This document shows, one piece after another, positions 1 through 11,400 of a stretch of DNA of 64,000 bases; the first letter of the stretch is position 1; every line of letters starts with the position of its first letter. The stretch lies in NCBI GenBank assembly GCA_024704765.1, contig JAKMXF010000222.1, positions 248,001 through 312,000 of the forward strand, given 5' to 3'. The position numbers and the translations under genes are program-made. This stretch comes from Oopsacas minuta. Lineage: Eukaryota > Porifera > Hexactinellida > Lyssacinosida > Leucopsacidae. A model generated the notes under the pieces. It saw nothing but the letters and a program-made list of their open reading frames with translations. It had not been told where the DNA came from and ran no database searches.

Positions 1-363
1 TTCACAAATTCACGAAGAAACCAGTATTCTGAAGTATGGCAATCAATCTAATAGCAATTCTACATCTCTTCAAAATAGCCAATTCAACACAAATTCTCCG
101 CCGATTGTAGAAGTTGCTTCTTTCTCAGTTACACAAGGTATGGACAACAAACACAAATAAACAAAGAACATATAATTTTGATTAAATGCTCTCTTTTATA
201 TTTATACTCTCCTTCACAAGCACAACAAGTATCTCAAAATGGAGTAATCAACACAATTTCACCTAAAACTGGTTCTCCTTCTATTGATAAAGTATCTCCT
301 CTGCCAGTTACTAAAAGTATATAACAGCAATGTATATTAACAAACAAACAAACTAACTAATAA

Positions 364-408
<45 letters not shown>

Positions 409-1164
409 ATTACCTTTTTAATAAATTGATTTTATGCTCTCCTATAATTATCCTTAGAAACTCCTTCAACAGCATGCCAGCGATTAATCAATATTACAAA
501 GTTCCTCAGTGAGTATGAAAGCAATTCAACAATCTCAGAGAAACCGCCAAAAATTGTTTCTCCCTCTGTTAAGAAAGGATCTCCTTTGTTAGTTTGTTAA
601 TATTGTACGTTTTCATTCAGTAATAATAATTTACTATATAATATGTATAGCTTACAACATCAGTTTATATCTCCACAAAGAGAAAAGAAGCACATACCTA
701 TGGAGAATTTTGATGATCTGCTTAGACATTTCTGCATTCTTAAACCTCCGTTAGATCCTTATTATTTTAAAACGCGTGAGAATCCGTTACAGACACTACG
801 GGATAAACTAAAGAAGAAAAATGAGTTAGCAAGATTTGATACAGGACCTATTTTCGCTAAGAAATCCCCTAAAACTGTTTCTCCATCTGTTGATAATATA
901 TCTTCCATGCCTATTACACAAGGTATATTACATATACTAACAGCATTGGAGCAACAACAAACAAACAAACAAACAAACATAATAATAGCAGTAATATTTA
1001 TAAACTTGTTATTAGACTTTCCTTCACAAATTCACGAAGAAACCAGTATTCTGAAGTATGGCAGTCAATCTAATAGCAATTCTACATCTCTTCAAAATAG
1101 CCAATTCAACACAAATTCTCCGCCGATTGTAGAAGTTGCTTCTTTCTCAGTTACACAAGGTATA
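1..1164 (+). repeat. Direct repeat of an exon and its flanks
   Basis: Bases 1-142 recur at 1023-1164 with one obvious difference (A/G in the middle of the unit). The repeated block is a coding exon ending at a GT donor. The downstream intron sequences (AACAAACA-rich) are also similar. Exons 221-316, 458-591 and 664-922 end in weaker versions of the same motif, which points to repeated exon duplication in the Myb-domain gene. Confidence 0.85.
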
Positions 1165-3916
1165 TATAGTATATGAGTAACAACAAACAAATAAACAAGC
1201 ATAAACTAATATTCATTCCCTCGTATAATTTAGAATCTACACAAACAAGCCAAGTATCCAGTTCGCTAAGTTCAAGCAGTGATGCCAGTAGTTATACATC
1301 TAGTGATACTTCTTCCTCTGAAGATGAATCACTTGCTCCACCGAGAGTAAGTTTTAAAGGGAGCAGATTGTGTGTAAATATTTGTTCGTCTTTTCCGGGA
1401 ATTCGTATTAACGAGGTTCCCTGTATTGAATTAATTCGCATTTGAGAATACACTTTAATATAATATTAATAGAGAGAAGGTAAATATACATTGAGGGACA
1501 AGAGTTACATAACAAGTGAGAATATATTTTGTATCTCTTCGAGATGGGATGGATATAATTTGAGTTTCCAGAAGAGCGATGAATTCAAGCCAAAGAGAGC
1601 GAAAAATGTGGATACCCGAAAAGAGCCGATAAGGTTGGTAGATAATACACAGCAAAGAAAACAAAATCAAATACAAAAAACAAACTTTTTTACATGCATT
1701 AGACATGCATATGGATTTAATATTTCAAACCTGTTCTGGTGGTTTATTCGTGTTTTTTGGAGAAACCCCAAAACACGAATAAACCACCAGAACAGGTTTG
1801 AAATATTAAATCCTCGTATATTAGTAAATTAGAACAGAACACTTGCGGAAGATAACCATGTGAATGAGCGAAAATGAAAATATATGCTGTACAAAAGTGC
1901 TTATAGGTTACACTTAATAACTTCAGTGGCACTTTGTTAATCAAACACCACGTGACGGTCAAATATTTGTTCGTCTTATCCACATCCGGTGTTCGTACTA
2001 GTGAAGTTCTAATGTAATTATATTTACTTACATGTTAGAAAGGCTACTAGCGTCAAGATATCACCAGATAACTATACAATCGACGTTATTGAGAGCTGTA
2101 ATGAATCAGATAATACGTCCGATGATTTTCAAACACCACAAAAGTCTAGAAACAAAAGTAAAAGTACTAACTCTGGATATACCCCATGGACAATATATGA
2201 GAAAGAAAGATTAGTTTTAGCTTATCAGAAGTTTGGTCATAACTGGAAGACATCTCAGAAGCAAGATATTTGGAACGCCCATCGATCCTTAAGCGGTATT
2301 AAAAAGAAATTATTAAAGATGAAGAGTAGTGGAGAATTTAATAGAATACTATTAGAACTCCGAAAAAAAGATTCCGAATGTAATCTGTCTGATTCAAATA
2401 ATAAGGTTAGTGTGAAAATAGAAAAAATCTACAGTCATCCCCGTTTTTTTACGATAAAATTTATGTTACTTTGACAGTTAGGGACCATATTTGTACAAGT
2501 TCAGACTTCGATATATCCGTGTTGGATAGAACGGGATTGGCTTAATACAATACATATCAGAAAATGCGATTTTGGTCAGCATATTGTTGCCTATTAATAG
2601 GTTTGGAAAGAGTTCACGTTAAGTGCATTGCTTATATTTATATAGGAAAGGCCAATTCCGACCTCTCTATCAAATTATGAAAGAAATAGAGCTCCTCTTC
2701 GACCTTCAATAAAAAAAGATTATTCCCCCAGTTTAGCTACATATAGATGGACAGAGGAGGAGACTAATAATTTAATCGAAGGACAACGTCTGTATGGAAA
2801 TAATTGGCTTATCATTTTAAGAAAATATCAATTTCATCCCTCGAGGAGTTCATCGAGTCTGAAATACAAGTTTAGTACTAAGGAAATGCGTGCAAAGGTA
2901 TAAAGAAATATATATTTAAAATTTAGTGTCTTAGATCTCTAATGTGTGAATAGTACTAATCCCATAATTGGCTGTTTCTTTTCACAAATTTTCCAAAAAA
3001 TAGGCCAAAATGTACCCTTGATTGTGTCAGAATTTATTGTCGTGGGCAGAATTAAGCCTATCTCCACTACTTAGAGAAGACGCAACCAAAATAGGAGCAA
3101 ACTGTAATTAAAATTACAGCAATATAACTCAGCTAATTCCAATAAAATCTTTCTATAATAGTTTAATGAAGTATTAGTGTCAAATGAAATATCTGAAGCT
3201 CAAATTGAAATACATTCCTCCCCACCAATAACATCTCCAATATCTGTAAGTTTTATTCTGTATACAAAAAAACTGTGTCATTGAAATATATAGTCGAAAC
3301 TGATTTTTCTAAGATTGCAATGAAATGTGGGAATTACACATATTTTCCATCATTTTATTCTTACTTTATTGTCTTGCAAAAATGGTAAGAAAAACAGGTC
3401 TCGACTGTACCAGCATTAATTGTGGATCACAGTGGTTATCGTTTATAAGACACCCTTGGGAAGAGCAAATATGTTCTTATAACCGGTATAAATTTTACTA
3501 GAGTTATGAGAACAGTTTTCCAGAGGATGGTTCTTATAGCTAGTATACTTATAAGTGGAATCCACTGTATTATGAACTTTTTTTTATAGGACTTTGCAGG
3601 TAAAACTGTAAACAAAATCGTGTCAACAACAAACGATCGTATAACTACAAGCAAAGAGATGAAGAACAAAACTGACCAGTTGACTAATAAAGATAGTTCC
3701 ACATATGTGAAATGGACAGATTGGGAGGTTGAAAATCTAATGAAAGGTATTCGTGAATATGGAACGAGATGGAGTATAGTTTTCAACAATTGTAAATTTC
3801 ATCCATCAAGGACTCCGAGCAAAATAAAAACTAAATATTACAAGATTAAGGCATTGGATGCGAAAAATAAAAGCTTCTACAATAATGAAAAGGATCCTTA
3901 TTTCCTTCAGAAATGA
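2..3916 (+). CDS. Triple Myb/SANT-domain protein, telobox-like (3' part of gene)
   Basis: Likely a DNA-binding nuclear protein. Exons placed by splice signals and phase: 1-137 (enters from the left), 221-316, 458-591, 664-922, 1016-1159, 1234-1346, 2043-2405, 2646-2897, 3162-3245 and 3590-3916 (stop TGA 3914-3916). Joined from base 2 this gives 635 residues without a stop. The upstream exons carry variants of a short motif (SPSVDNISSMPITQG, SPSIDKVSPLPVTK, SPPIVEVASFSVTQG), followed by a Ser-rich acidic exon (1234-1346). Three Myb/SANT domains follow: one in exon 2043-2405 (around TPWTIYEKERLVLAYQKFG), one in 2646-2897 (RWTEEETNNLIEGQRLYG) and one in 3590-3916 (KWTDWEVENLMKGIREYG). The last two resemble the Myb of telomere-binding TRF proteins, including a third helix with SLKYKF or KIKTKYYKIKAL. 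Most Myb exons have no ATG and are easily missed. The join 591/664 is the least certain. No orthologue recognised. Confidence 0.75.
366..404. repeat. (CA)n microsatellite
   Basis: About 19 uninterrupted CA units, inside an intron of the Myb-domain gene. Confidence 0.95.
1713..1813. repeat. Long near-perfect inverted repeat (hairpin)
   Basis: Arms 1713-1760 and 1766-1813 are reverse complements apart from two mismatches next to the 5-base loop; the outer 44 bp or so are perfect. It lies in the intron 1347-2042 of the Myb-domain gene. It does not begin with the CAGT or CAGGG ends of the MITE families seen elsewhere in the window. Confidence 0.9.
3432..3573. mobile_element. Probable MITE (CAGTGG ends)
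   Basis: The left end CAGTGGTTATCGTTTATAAG and the right end (CTTATAAGTGGAATCCACTG) are imperfect inverted repeats. Located in the last intron of the Myb-domain gene, just before its final exon. Degenerate, so the boundaries are approximate. Confidence 0.45.
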
Positions 3917-4195
3917 GAGTAATACTTATTCTAAATAATAAATTCGTTCATATTCATTATAATTCACATTTTCACATTTACAGTCATCATGTTAATGCCA
4001 GAAAACCATTAATACACTTAGAATTGTATTTTTGTTTTAACCAAAATATAATATAGCGGGACCAGTATAACCCAAATGAGTTTTATGAGCAAAGTTCAAT
4101 CAAAAGTTTCTAACAATATTTAAGCATTACTATACTATCTGCAATCTAAATACATGAAAAGCTCTGAGGCGAATTCCATATTTACTAAATAAAAG

Positions 4196-6796
4196 TTACG
4201 TTGATGGGAGACTATTTTTAAATATTAATTTTTTCTTAGATTTTTTCTTCTCTTTCTTGCTAATCTTAGAATCCTTCTCCATTCCAAATTCAATAGGTTT
4301 TTCTTTAACTTCCCCGGTTTCATCTGGAGATATTGATTCAGCGTTTATTTCTGATTCTATTTCACTTCTCACACGCTTCGTCTCTGGGCTTGGTTCTTTG
4401 CTTGAGTGCTTTTTACTTTCACCAGCCTGTTCATTATTCTCAGGAGAATCTTGGTCAGAGGAAGAAGTATTAACGTATGAAACTAGTTTATTACAGGTTT
4501 TCGGGCTTGGTTGTTCAGAATCATTTTTATAACGTTTCGCGGAATCGGTATCATCATCGTCTTGTTCAAATGATTTTTTGTTCTTTTTAGATTTTCGCTT
4601 TACTTGTTTCTCTTCGATTTGTTCTTGTTCAGGTGAAGTTGAGGGAGTTATATCCACTATTGCTGTGTTATGAGAATCTGATTCTGCACTCCTCGTGGTA
4701 AAATTATCCGGTTTAATAATCGAGGATTCTGTATTATCTGTCGTAGACTTTTCCGGATCTATAGAAATACCTAGTTCCATTGGTAAAATTTCGGCATTTT
4801 CTGCTTTGGATTTATCCGGTTTCTTTGGTAATATTTCGGCTTTTTCTGCATTAGATTCATCTGGTTCCTTTACTGATATTTGGGCATTTTCCGCAGTAGA
4901 TTTATCCAGTTCCTTCACTAATATTTCGGCATTTTCCGAAGTAGATTTATCCCGTTCCTTTACTGATATTTCGGCATTTTCCGCAGTAGATGTATCTGGC
5001 TCATCTGGCTCACCTTCATTGGGTAATTTTTCAATATTCACTGTAAAAGATTTATCCAGTTTAACTTGTGCTATTTCAGGATTTTCTCCACTAGGTTTAT
5101 CCTGTTTTATCGGAGATTTTTCGGCATCTTCACAGTCACTAATATTCTCTATAGATATTTGTGAATTTCTCTCAGTAGATGTTTGTGAATATGACGTATC
5201 TTGTCCTTTAGAATATATTTTACCTTTCCCTTTAGGATTTTTATTTCGTTTCGAGTCAATCGATTTTACCGGAAATACGGGTATATTCGTAGCACAATTG
5301 AAGTCTTTGATAAGATCAGTTTGGCCAGCAAACAAATGTTCGAGACTATTAAATTCTTTTTGTAGTTTAATTAATACAGAAGAGATAGTAATCCCTGGAG
5401 TAATAACTTCATATTTAGTTTGATAACTGCAAAAACCAGGAAAATCATGTAATTCTTCATATGTTAAACGCATGAAACATTTGAGAATAGCGACGTTATC
5501 AAGAATCTTTTGCTTTGCCCAATCTATGAGAATATAGTCAACAGCTGTTCGTTTGGAAGCTGGGATAATTGATTCTTTTGGATTTGATTCGTAAACCACT
5601 TTCTGAAACTTGAATTTTTCTTTCGAAGTTTCTGCTTCTTCCATATTTGGGGAAGATTTCCTTTTTGAGGAAGGAGATTTCTTTTTATAATGTTCTGGAG
5701 CTTTTTCGGTTGTTTCACTGTCATGAGAAGATTCAGCCTGTTGGCATTTTTGTAATTTATGCTCCGAATCTTTCTCACTTGTTTCATTAGCTAATTCCGG
5801 TTCAATATCATCTTTAGATGGTGGTTGTACATCAAAATTGGCAGCTAGTTCAATTTTTCCACCCTCAACTTTTTTTGAATTTTGAGTCTCTTTTTTGATT
5901 TGATGATATTTAGTGTTTTTAGCTGCAACCGTAAGGACTTCTTCTTTACCATTTGAGATTACAATTTTACAGTTCATTTTTTCGAAATAATCACAAATTC
6001 CAACTTTGAATATATCGAAAATATTTGGCTTTGGAATTTCATCGATACTTTCTTTATTTAAGCTAAAAAAGATTATCATTTGAAATTCGTATTTCACCAA
6101 ATTAAGTGCTTCTCCAAGCCAATTCGTACCTTTCCAGGAATTAGGATTTGCAGCTTGTGGGCTACTTTGAGCCATACCAATGCCCCAAATCCTATCCATA
6201 GGACTTGCTTCTGCGAAATATTTATCATCAGTTTTTAGAAAAATGCTTAAGAGTTTCGGATTTTGAGAGAACTTTGCTACATTCCCTTCTTGCACGTATT
6301 GCCGACAGCACATCTTCCAAATGTCTTGGTCAAAGTTCTTAACTTCTCGTCCATATTTTTTCATTTTTTTCGGCTCAACCGCGCTCATGATATCAGTTAA
6401 TTTTGAATTATCTTCGAATAATCGCGCTTTATTCGACATCATGTATTGTTCAGCACAAACATATAATGTTCTATTGACCCGGAAATCCGCAGAATGAAAC
6501 TGACTGAATGGTGACTCGGTACGCCAAAAATATTCAACATGTGTATTTTTATTTTTAGGATCTCCTTTGTAAGTTTCTTTTGAAGGTTTTCCCTCTGGAA
6601 AATCATCGGGAATTTCAAAGTGCTGTGGTGGTTCTTCGAAATAATTTGAAAATCCTTCACTACGACCGTGGGTATTTCTTAGTGAATATTTTGAAGATTC
6701 ACAATCTTCTGGGAATCTTCTTCTACCTCTTTCTCTGCTCTGTCTACTCCCCCTTTTATCTGATCTGCCTCGTGAGTAAGATCTAGAACTTGCCAT
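4196..6796 (-). CDS. NADAR-domain protein with long charged repeat tail
   Basis: Single exon, 866 aa, ATG at 6796-6794. Residues 1-45 are Arg/Ser-rich. Residues about 87-235 form a NADAR (DUF1768, YbiA-like) domain: FWRTESPFSQFHSADF, then AEQYMMSNKA with the conserved glutamate near residue 116, RIWGIGM, and the closing WKGTNWLGEALNLV. The family cleaves N-glycosidic bonds of ADP-ribose-related or riboflavin-pathway substrates, and some members reverse nucleic-acid ADP-ribosylation; which applies here cannot be told from sequence. A middle segment around residue 420-510 (DYILIDWAKQKILDN onward) looks folded but is unrecognised. Residues about 595-672 hold imperfect repeats of roughly 17 residues built on ENAEIxVKExDKST. 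The C-terminus is acidic/Ser-rich and ends in a Lys-rich stretch (KISKKEKKKSKKKL) suited to nuclear targeting. Tail-to-tail with the Myb-domain gene. Confidence 0.85.
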   Translation of the reverse strand: MASSRSYSRGRSDKRGSRQSRERGRRRFPEDCESSKYSLRNTHGRSEGFSNYFEEPPQHFEIPDDFPEGKPSKETYKGDPKNKNTHVEYFWRTESPFSQFHSADFRVNRTLYVCAEQYMMSNKARLFEDNSKLTDIMSAVEPKKMKKYGREVKNFDQDIWKMCCRQYVQEGNVAKFSQNPKLLSIFLKTDDKYFAEASPMDRIWGIGMAQSSPQAANPNSWKGTNWLGEALNLVKYEFQMIIFFSLNKESIDEIPKPNIFDIFKVGICDYFEKMNCKIVISNGKEEVLTVAAKNTKYHQIKKETQNSKKVEGGKIELAANFDVQPPSKDDIEPELANETSEKDSEHKLQKCQQAESSHDSETTEKAPEHYKKKSPSSKRKSSPNMEEAETSKEKFKFQKVVYESNPKESIIPASKRTAVDYILIDWAKQKILDNVAILKCFMRLTYEELHDFPGFCSYQTKYEVITPGITISSVLIKLQKEFNSLEHLFAGQTDLIKDFNCATNIPVFPVKSIDSKRNKNPKGKGKIYSKGQDTSYSQTSTERNSQISIENISDCEDAEKSPIKQDKPSGENPEIAQVKLDKSFTVNIEKLPNEGEPDEPDTSTAENAEISVKERDKSTSENAEILVKELDKSTAENAQISVKEPDESNAEKAEILPKKPDKSKAENAEILPMELGISIDPEKSTTDNTESSIIKPDNFTTRSAESDSHNTAIVDITPSTSPEQEQIEEKQVKRKSKKNKKSFEQDDDDTDSAKRYKNDSEQPSPKTCNKLVSYVNTSSSDQDSPENNEQAGESKKHSSKEPSPETKRVRSEIESEINAESISPDETGEVKEKPIEFGMEKDSKISKKEKKKSKKKLIFKNSLPST

Positions 6797-6992
6797 CTTT
6801 AGGAGTATAGCTCTAGGGAGCGAATTAATATGCTGAATACTGAAATAAAATAGAATCTATGAAAATGTTGCAAACTAGGGTGTCCGTTTAAGTGGAGTCT
6901 CTTTTGTAGTAAAATTATATTAATCATATAATAAAGACCTCAAAGAATTTATTAGAAATATACGTATTATCAATTTATAAGGCTTTACCCGA

Positions 6993-7064
6993 CAGCCGAA
7001 ACCGGTTTTCTAACTAGGTATATTCTTAATTGAAAATTAATGGTTAGAAAACCGGTTTCGACTG
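6993..7064. mobile_element. Short palindromic MITE-like element
   Basis: Ends CAGCCGAAACCGGTTTTCTAAC and its near-perfect inverse form about 22-bp arms around a 28-bp AT-rich centre. It lies between the NADAR and ALKBH4 genes. Confidence 0.6.
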
Positions 7065-7124
7065 TAATTGAAGAAATAAACCAAATTCTGTTTGTAAAGT
7101 GTGCTTTATTTTACCCTGCGATAA

Positions 7125-8122
7125 TCATGTTGGATTCCCATGATATTTAGATCCAGTCTCAATAACTAAATCCCCAATCTCTTCCAAATCTGGGGAATCT
7201 AAAATAGCTTTATTCAACTCCCTCAGAGTTATACTAACTCTCCTCACATCAATATCCTTCCTCTTTACACCATGAAGCCAGTTGAACCTAGAAATAATTG
7301 AAAAGTAAAAGAGTGTCAAATGTTCGACAAAATAAATATCAAATATTTTGGTTGTAAAATTGAAAAAACATACCTTGAGCTTCCCCAAAACCCAAGGAAA
7401 GATCTCCTCGGTAATGGTAATGCAACTTGGACACTCAAATCCTGTGAATAGAATGTAATAACACTATCAGACAGAGTACTAATAGAAATCAACCTATCTC
7501 CCCACACCCATTTGTCGTCATAATGCGGATCAATCGAGGCTCCCTTCTCAGCTGTATACTCCAAATTACAAAATTCAACAGGCTTAAAGGTTGAAAAAGT
7601 TTTTAAACTATTTATCTTCTTCACAAGTCCCTCTGCATATGGAGGCAATCCTGTAAATTCACCAAGTTTTAGTTTCTTCCTTTTAAAATTAACTTTCGGT
7701 CCATAATTCTGTTTTCTTCTTCCAGATTGTGAATTTTTCCATTCGATAGAGTCAATTATAGAAATCAACTGAATTTCTTCTAATTCGCTTATAAATTCCT
7801 TCACTAAGTGTATGCCATCCAATACCATACCTTCAATGATTAAATTCTCAATTAGGAGTTCAGATTTCAGAGTTTTAACACACGTGTTACCATTACAATA
7901 CAAATTAACCTCTGAAGGAGGTTCAATGTATTTCTTAGCTTCTCCACAGTTACAGCACACAGAATAGAATACATTAGGGTTGTCAATGTAGGGTGCAAAC
8001 TTTGAACTTTTGACACCCTCGCATATAAGGCAAGTCCGTATACCTTTACACTCACATACTTTATCTGGTGTCACAGCTACTGATGTTTCAATAGGATGGC
8101 TTTCTAAAGAAACTGATGCCAT
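7125..8122 (-). CDS. ALKBH4: ALKBH4, Fe(II)/2-oxoglutarate dioxygenase
   Basis: Two exons, 8122-7374 and 7287-7125, joined within an Arg codon; 303 aa. The N-terminus has the ALKBH4 hallmark CECKGIRTCLICE (residues about 23-35). The central region SQSGRRKQNYGPKVNFKRKK is very close to vertebrate ALKBH4. IDPHYDDKW near residue 200 supplies the HxD iron ligands. Exon 2 supplies the distal histidine (NWLHGVKRKDI) and the RRV arginine that binds 2-oxoglutarate. In vertebrates ALKBH4 demethylates a lysine on actin and affects actomyosin; its activity here is inferred from homology. The ATG chosen (8122) gives an N-terminus like vertebrate ALKBH4; an upstream in-frame ATG at 8170 would add 16 hydrophobic residues. 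Followed downstream by the ABCA gene on the same strand. Confidence 0.92.
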
Positions 8123-8428
8123 ACTTGAGGATAAACTATTAATACAACTATAAAGGAAAATAAACGACAAAATTAAGTGATTAATATTTTGTGAGATCTG
8201 CCGCAGGAATAATAGGGTTTGGTAGACTCACAATTGGAGGGTATACTGATAATTGGGGAGGGCGAGACTGGCCCCATGAATTAATAGGGATGAGAAGGGT
8301 ATCAATTATGGTTTGTAAATAATAACTATAATTTGATAAAAGAAAAGTTTTGCTAATCCAATCATATACTTTTATAATAAGCGTGATTAGAAATACACGT
8401 AATAATATAAATTAGATTAAAGTTAGAA
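8123..8428. other. Spacer between ALKBH4 and ABCA
   Basis: 306 bp between the ALKBH4 start and the ABCA stop. It must contain the ALKBH4 promoter and ABCA 3' end. I see no gene or repeat in it. Confidence 0.6.
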
Positions 8429-11400
8429 TTATGAATCCTCCGACACCTGGGCTTTGGCAAAGTTGACAAATATTTGATCTAGAGTAGTTTGGCTTACTCC
8501 GTAATCAAGAATACCTAGTCGATCCTTGTTCATTTCTAAAGACTTGAATATGTAGGAACATAACAACTCGCTTGAAACTAACCGGTACTCGAGTACAACA
8601 TTGTGCTCCTCCGCAAGTTTAACAGCTTTAAAAGTACTGGTAACAAATGCTTTTATATTATTAACAACAACTAAACGATCGCTTTGATCTACACAACTTC
8701 TAAAGCGAATAGATAAAGTGTATCCCTCTCCAAATTTTGTTTTCAAGTGTTGTGTGCTACCAAGGCATTTGAATTCCCCATTGACCATAATTGCGATACG
8801 TGTACACAGAGCTTCACACTCCTCCATAGAGTGAGAACTAAGCACAATACAACGTCCTTCTTTCGTCAAGTTATGCAATATATCCCAGAAAAATCTCCTT
8901 GATCCTGGGTCCATGCCAGTCGTGGGTTCATCCAACAGCAAAATTGGAGCATTTCCAATGAGCGAACAAGCCGCACTCAGTTTCCGTTTATTTCCACCGC
9001 TATATTTCCCACATTGTACTCTAGCATATTTCATTAGACCCATTCTTTCTAGTTCTAACTGAACGAACTCATTTATTTTTCGGCTAGGGATTCCACGTAT
9101 TCGTGCATACATTGATAATAACTGTTTACCAGTCATGTATGTTTGTAAAGCATCGAATTGTGGACAGTAACCGACATTTTGCCGTACTTTTCTGAGGTTT
9201 TTGCGTATATCAAAGCCTTCTACAAAGGCAGTCCCACTTGTACAGCGGAGATTACCAGCTAACATTTCAAAAGTCGTAGTTTTACCAGCACCATTCACAC
9301 CCAACAGACCAAAACAATCGCCATATGAAATACCCATGCAAATCTGGTTAACTGCTAATTTAGGTTTGCGTCTACGAAATACATTGCCTGGATAGGTCTT
9401 AGTGAGATTTCGCATTAACACAGCATTTCCATTTGATTCATTTCGTTTGATTCTTGATCTTTCTTGAGCTACATCAGTATCTTCATTTAAAATTTCGCTA
9501 TACTTACCTTCCTTATGGCAACATACATCTAAAAGTTTTTTATCCACTTTTAAAGATTCTATAAGAAGCGTAAGAATGAAGAATATAATTCCAGCAACCA
9601 AAGGGACAACAATATACAAAAGAATTCCAGGCTTTTCAAATGTGAAAAGATTATCACTCACAACAATACCGACCTGCCGGCATGAATCAAGCGTTCGAGG
9701 AGCTTCTTGGCAAAGCTCAAGGTAAATCGTATTATTAACAATCTGAGAAATGCCTGTTCCTAGCGAGTAGTTAGGGAAGATTGAAAATATGTAGTTAAAT
9801 ATGTCACCAATGCTATACAGGTCAAATGCCAGTAAAGAAACCACAATCAAATTGAAGATCTGGTAAGAAAAGAATAACAATAGGATAGTCGTAGAGAATG
9901 CAAATAAGGCAGAATTGAATAGAAAACTAAAAAAGTACACGAGAGTAAGACTACCAAATCCATATGAAATCAAAAGTAAATAAATATACACGAGGTTAAC
10001 CCCAGAAAAAGCTGAAATGCTGAAACATGGAAAAGTTGCGAAAACAAGCGTGCATGAAAACAATGTAATGACTAGATCCCATAAGAAAATGCCAACCCAA
10101 TACGCCCATGAGTTTAACCCAGAAATAAATTGTAGGAATTTAGATCTATTGCCTTTCTCTTGTAACGGGAATATGATGAAACTCCCAGTAAGGAAAGACA
10201 AGCCGAAGGTGAGAAAAATCGAAAGAGTAAAACCAGGGAAAGGGCTGGAAGCAGCAGCCAACTCAGCTGAACTTGATCTAGGCAGAGGATGGTTGTTGAT
10301 TACGATTTTCGGTGGATCGCCAGTAATATCGTGTTCTTTCCACGCGTTATAGAACATATAATTATGTAGTATAGATAATGCGGTTGGAAGAGTGTGATAA
10401 GCTTGGTTATTGAACCATAACGTTACACGATCAGGCCTAGGTGTTGATGATGGGTAGAGATCACCAATTCCAGGATTAACACATTCTATAGGAGAACTTT
10501 GCTCTACACTGCAAAATCCTGTATCATTGGAATCGTTTGTATTTAGTTCTGAACAACACAAGCATTCGTGTTGAATAGGTAAAGGATCGAGTTTATTCGT
10601 GGTTATTCCTAGTAAATAGTTAGCATAGAAGTTATTCACATTTCTAGCCATTTCTCTCAACAAATACTCGTTAATGTATACTGTGTTGACTGCCAATGGC
10701 CCATAATATAGTCCTGAATATGGTTGCGGTTGAGCTGGGTCGTATATGATGGGGGGAGGCCTAGGGCAAGAAGATGAATCAACAGCTTCAAAACAATCCG
10801 CACATTCTAAGCAGGAAGTATAGCCAAAGTTTGGGTATGTATTACATAAGCTGACTGACTTGAAATCTCGAGCAATACGATGAGCACAGTATTGGTCAAG
10901 AATCTGATACTCGTAATTACAGCATTGAGAAGGTTGTGTGTAGTTTATAGTGGAATTCAATATATCCTGAAATCCTGTTAATATTTCATTCTCAAAAGAA
11001 AAAGACAGCTGACTGAAATTCGAAACATGATTGAGTGTGAAATTTTGCGGCAAACTGTCTCCAATCCCTGGTACCTGCATATAGAACAATGACACTCGAC
11101 TTGGATTAGGAAACGTATCCTGAATAGTCAATCGCAGATTCTGATTTGGACCATCATTATTCATGGGGACCTTTTCCAATGCCAGACCAACTAACGTGAA
11201 AACCACTGGCAGTATTATCTGTAATATTATGAATCCATAACTACGGAAACTATACCAAGCCTTTTTAATGATCATAGCCCATAGCTGCTGGAACCATAAC
11301 AAAACGCCTGAATTCAATTTGACTTGTTTAGAAACATTGGGAGTCAGTCCCTTTGGAGATGAATCATCAAATTGTATTGAATCTGAGTGTACATTCGTTA

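Noticed and set aside
4257-5423. Open frames on the plus strand opposite the NADAR gene (91 and 242 codons)
   Set aside because: Mirror frames of the repetitive charged tail; their Ser/Phe/Leu-rich repeats simply reflect the coding repeat on the other strand.
10017-10352. 111-codon plus-strand frame inside ABCA
   Set aside because: Opposite the intact ABCA exon 4 with no independent support.
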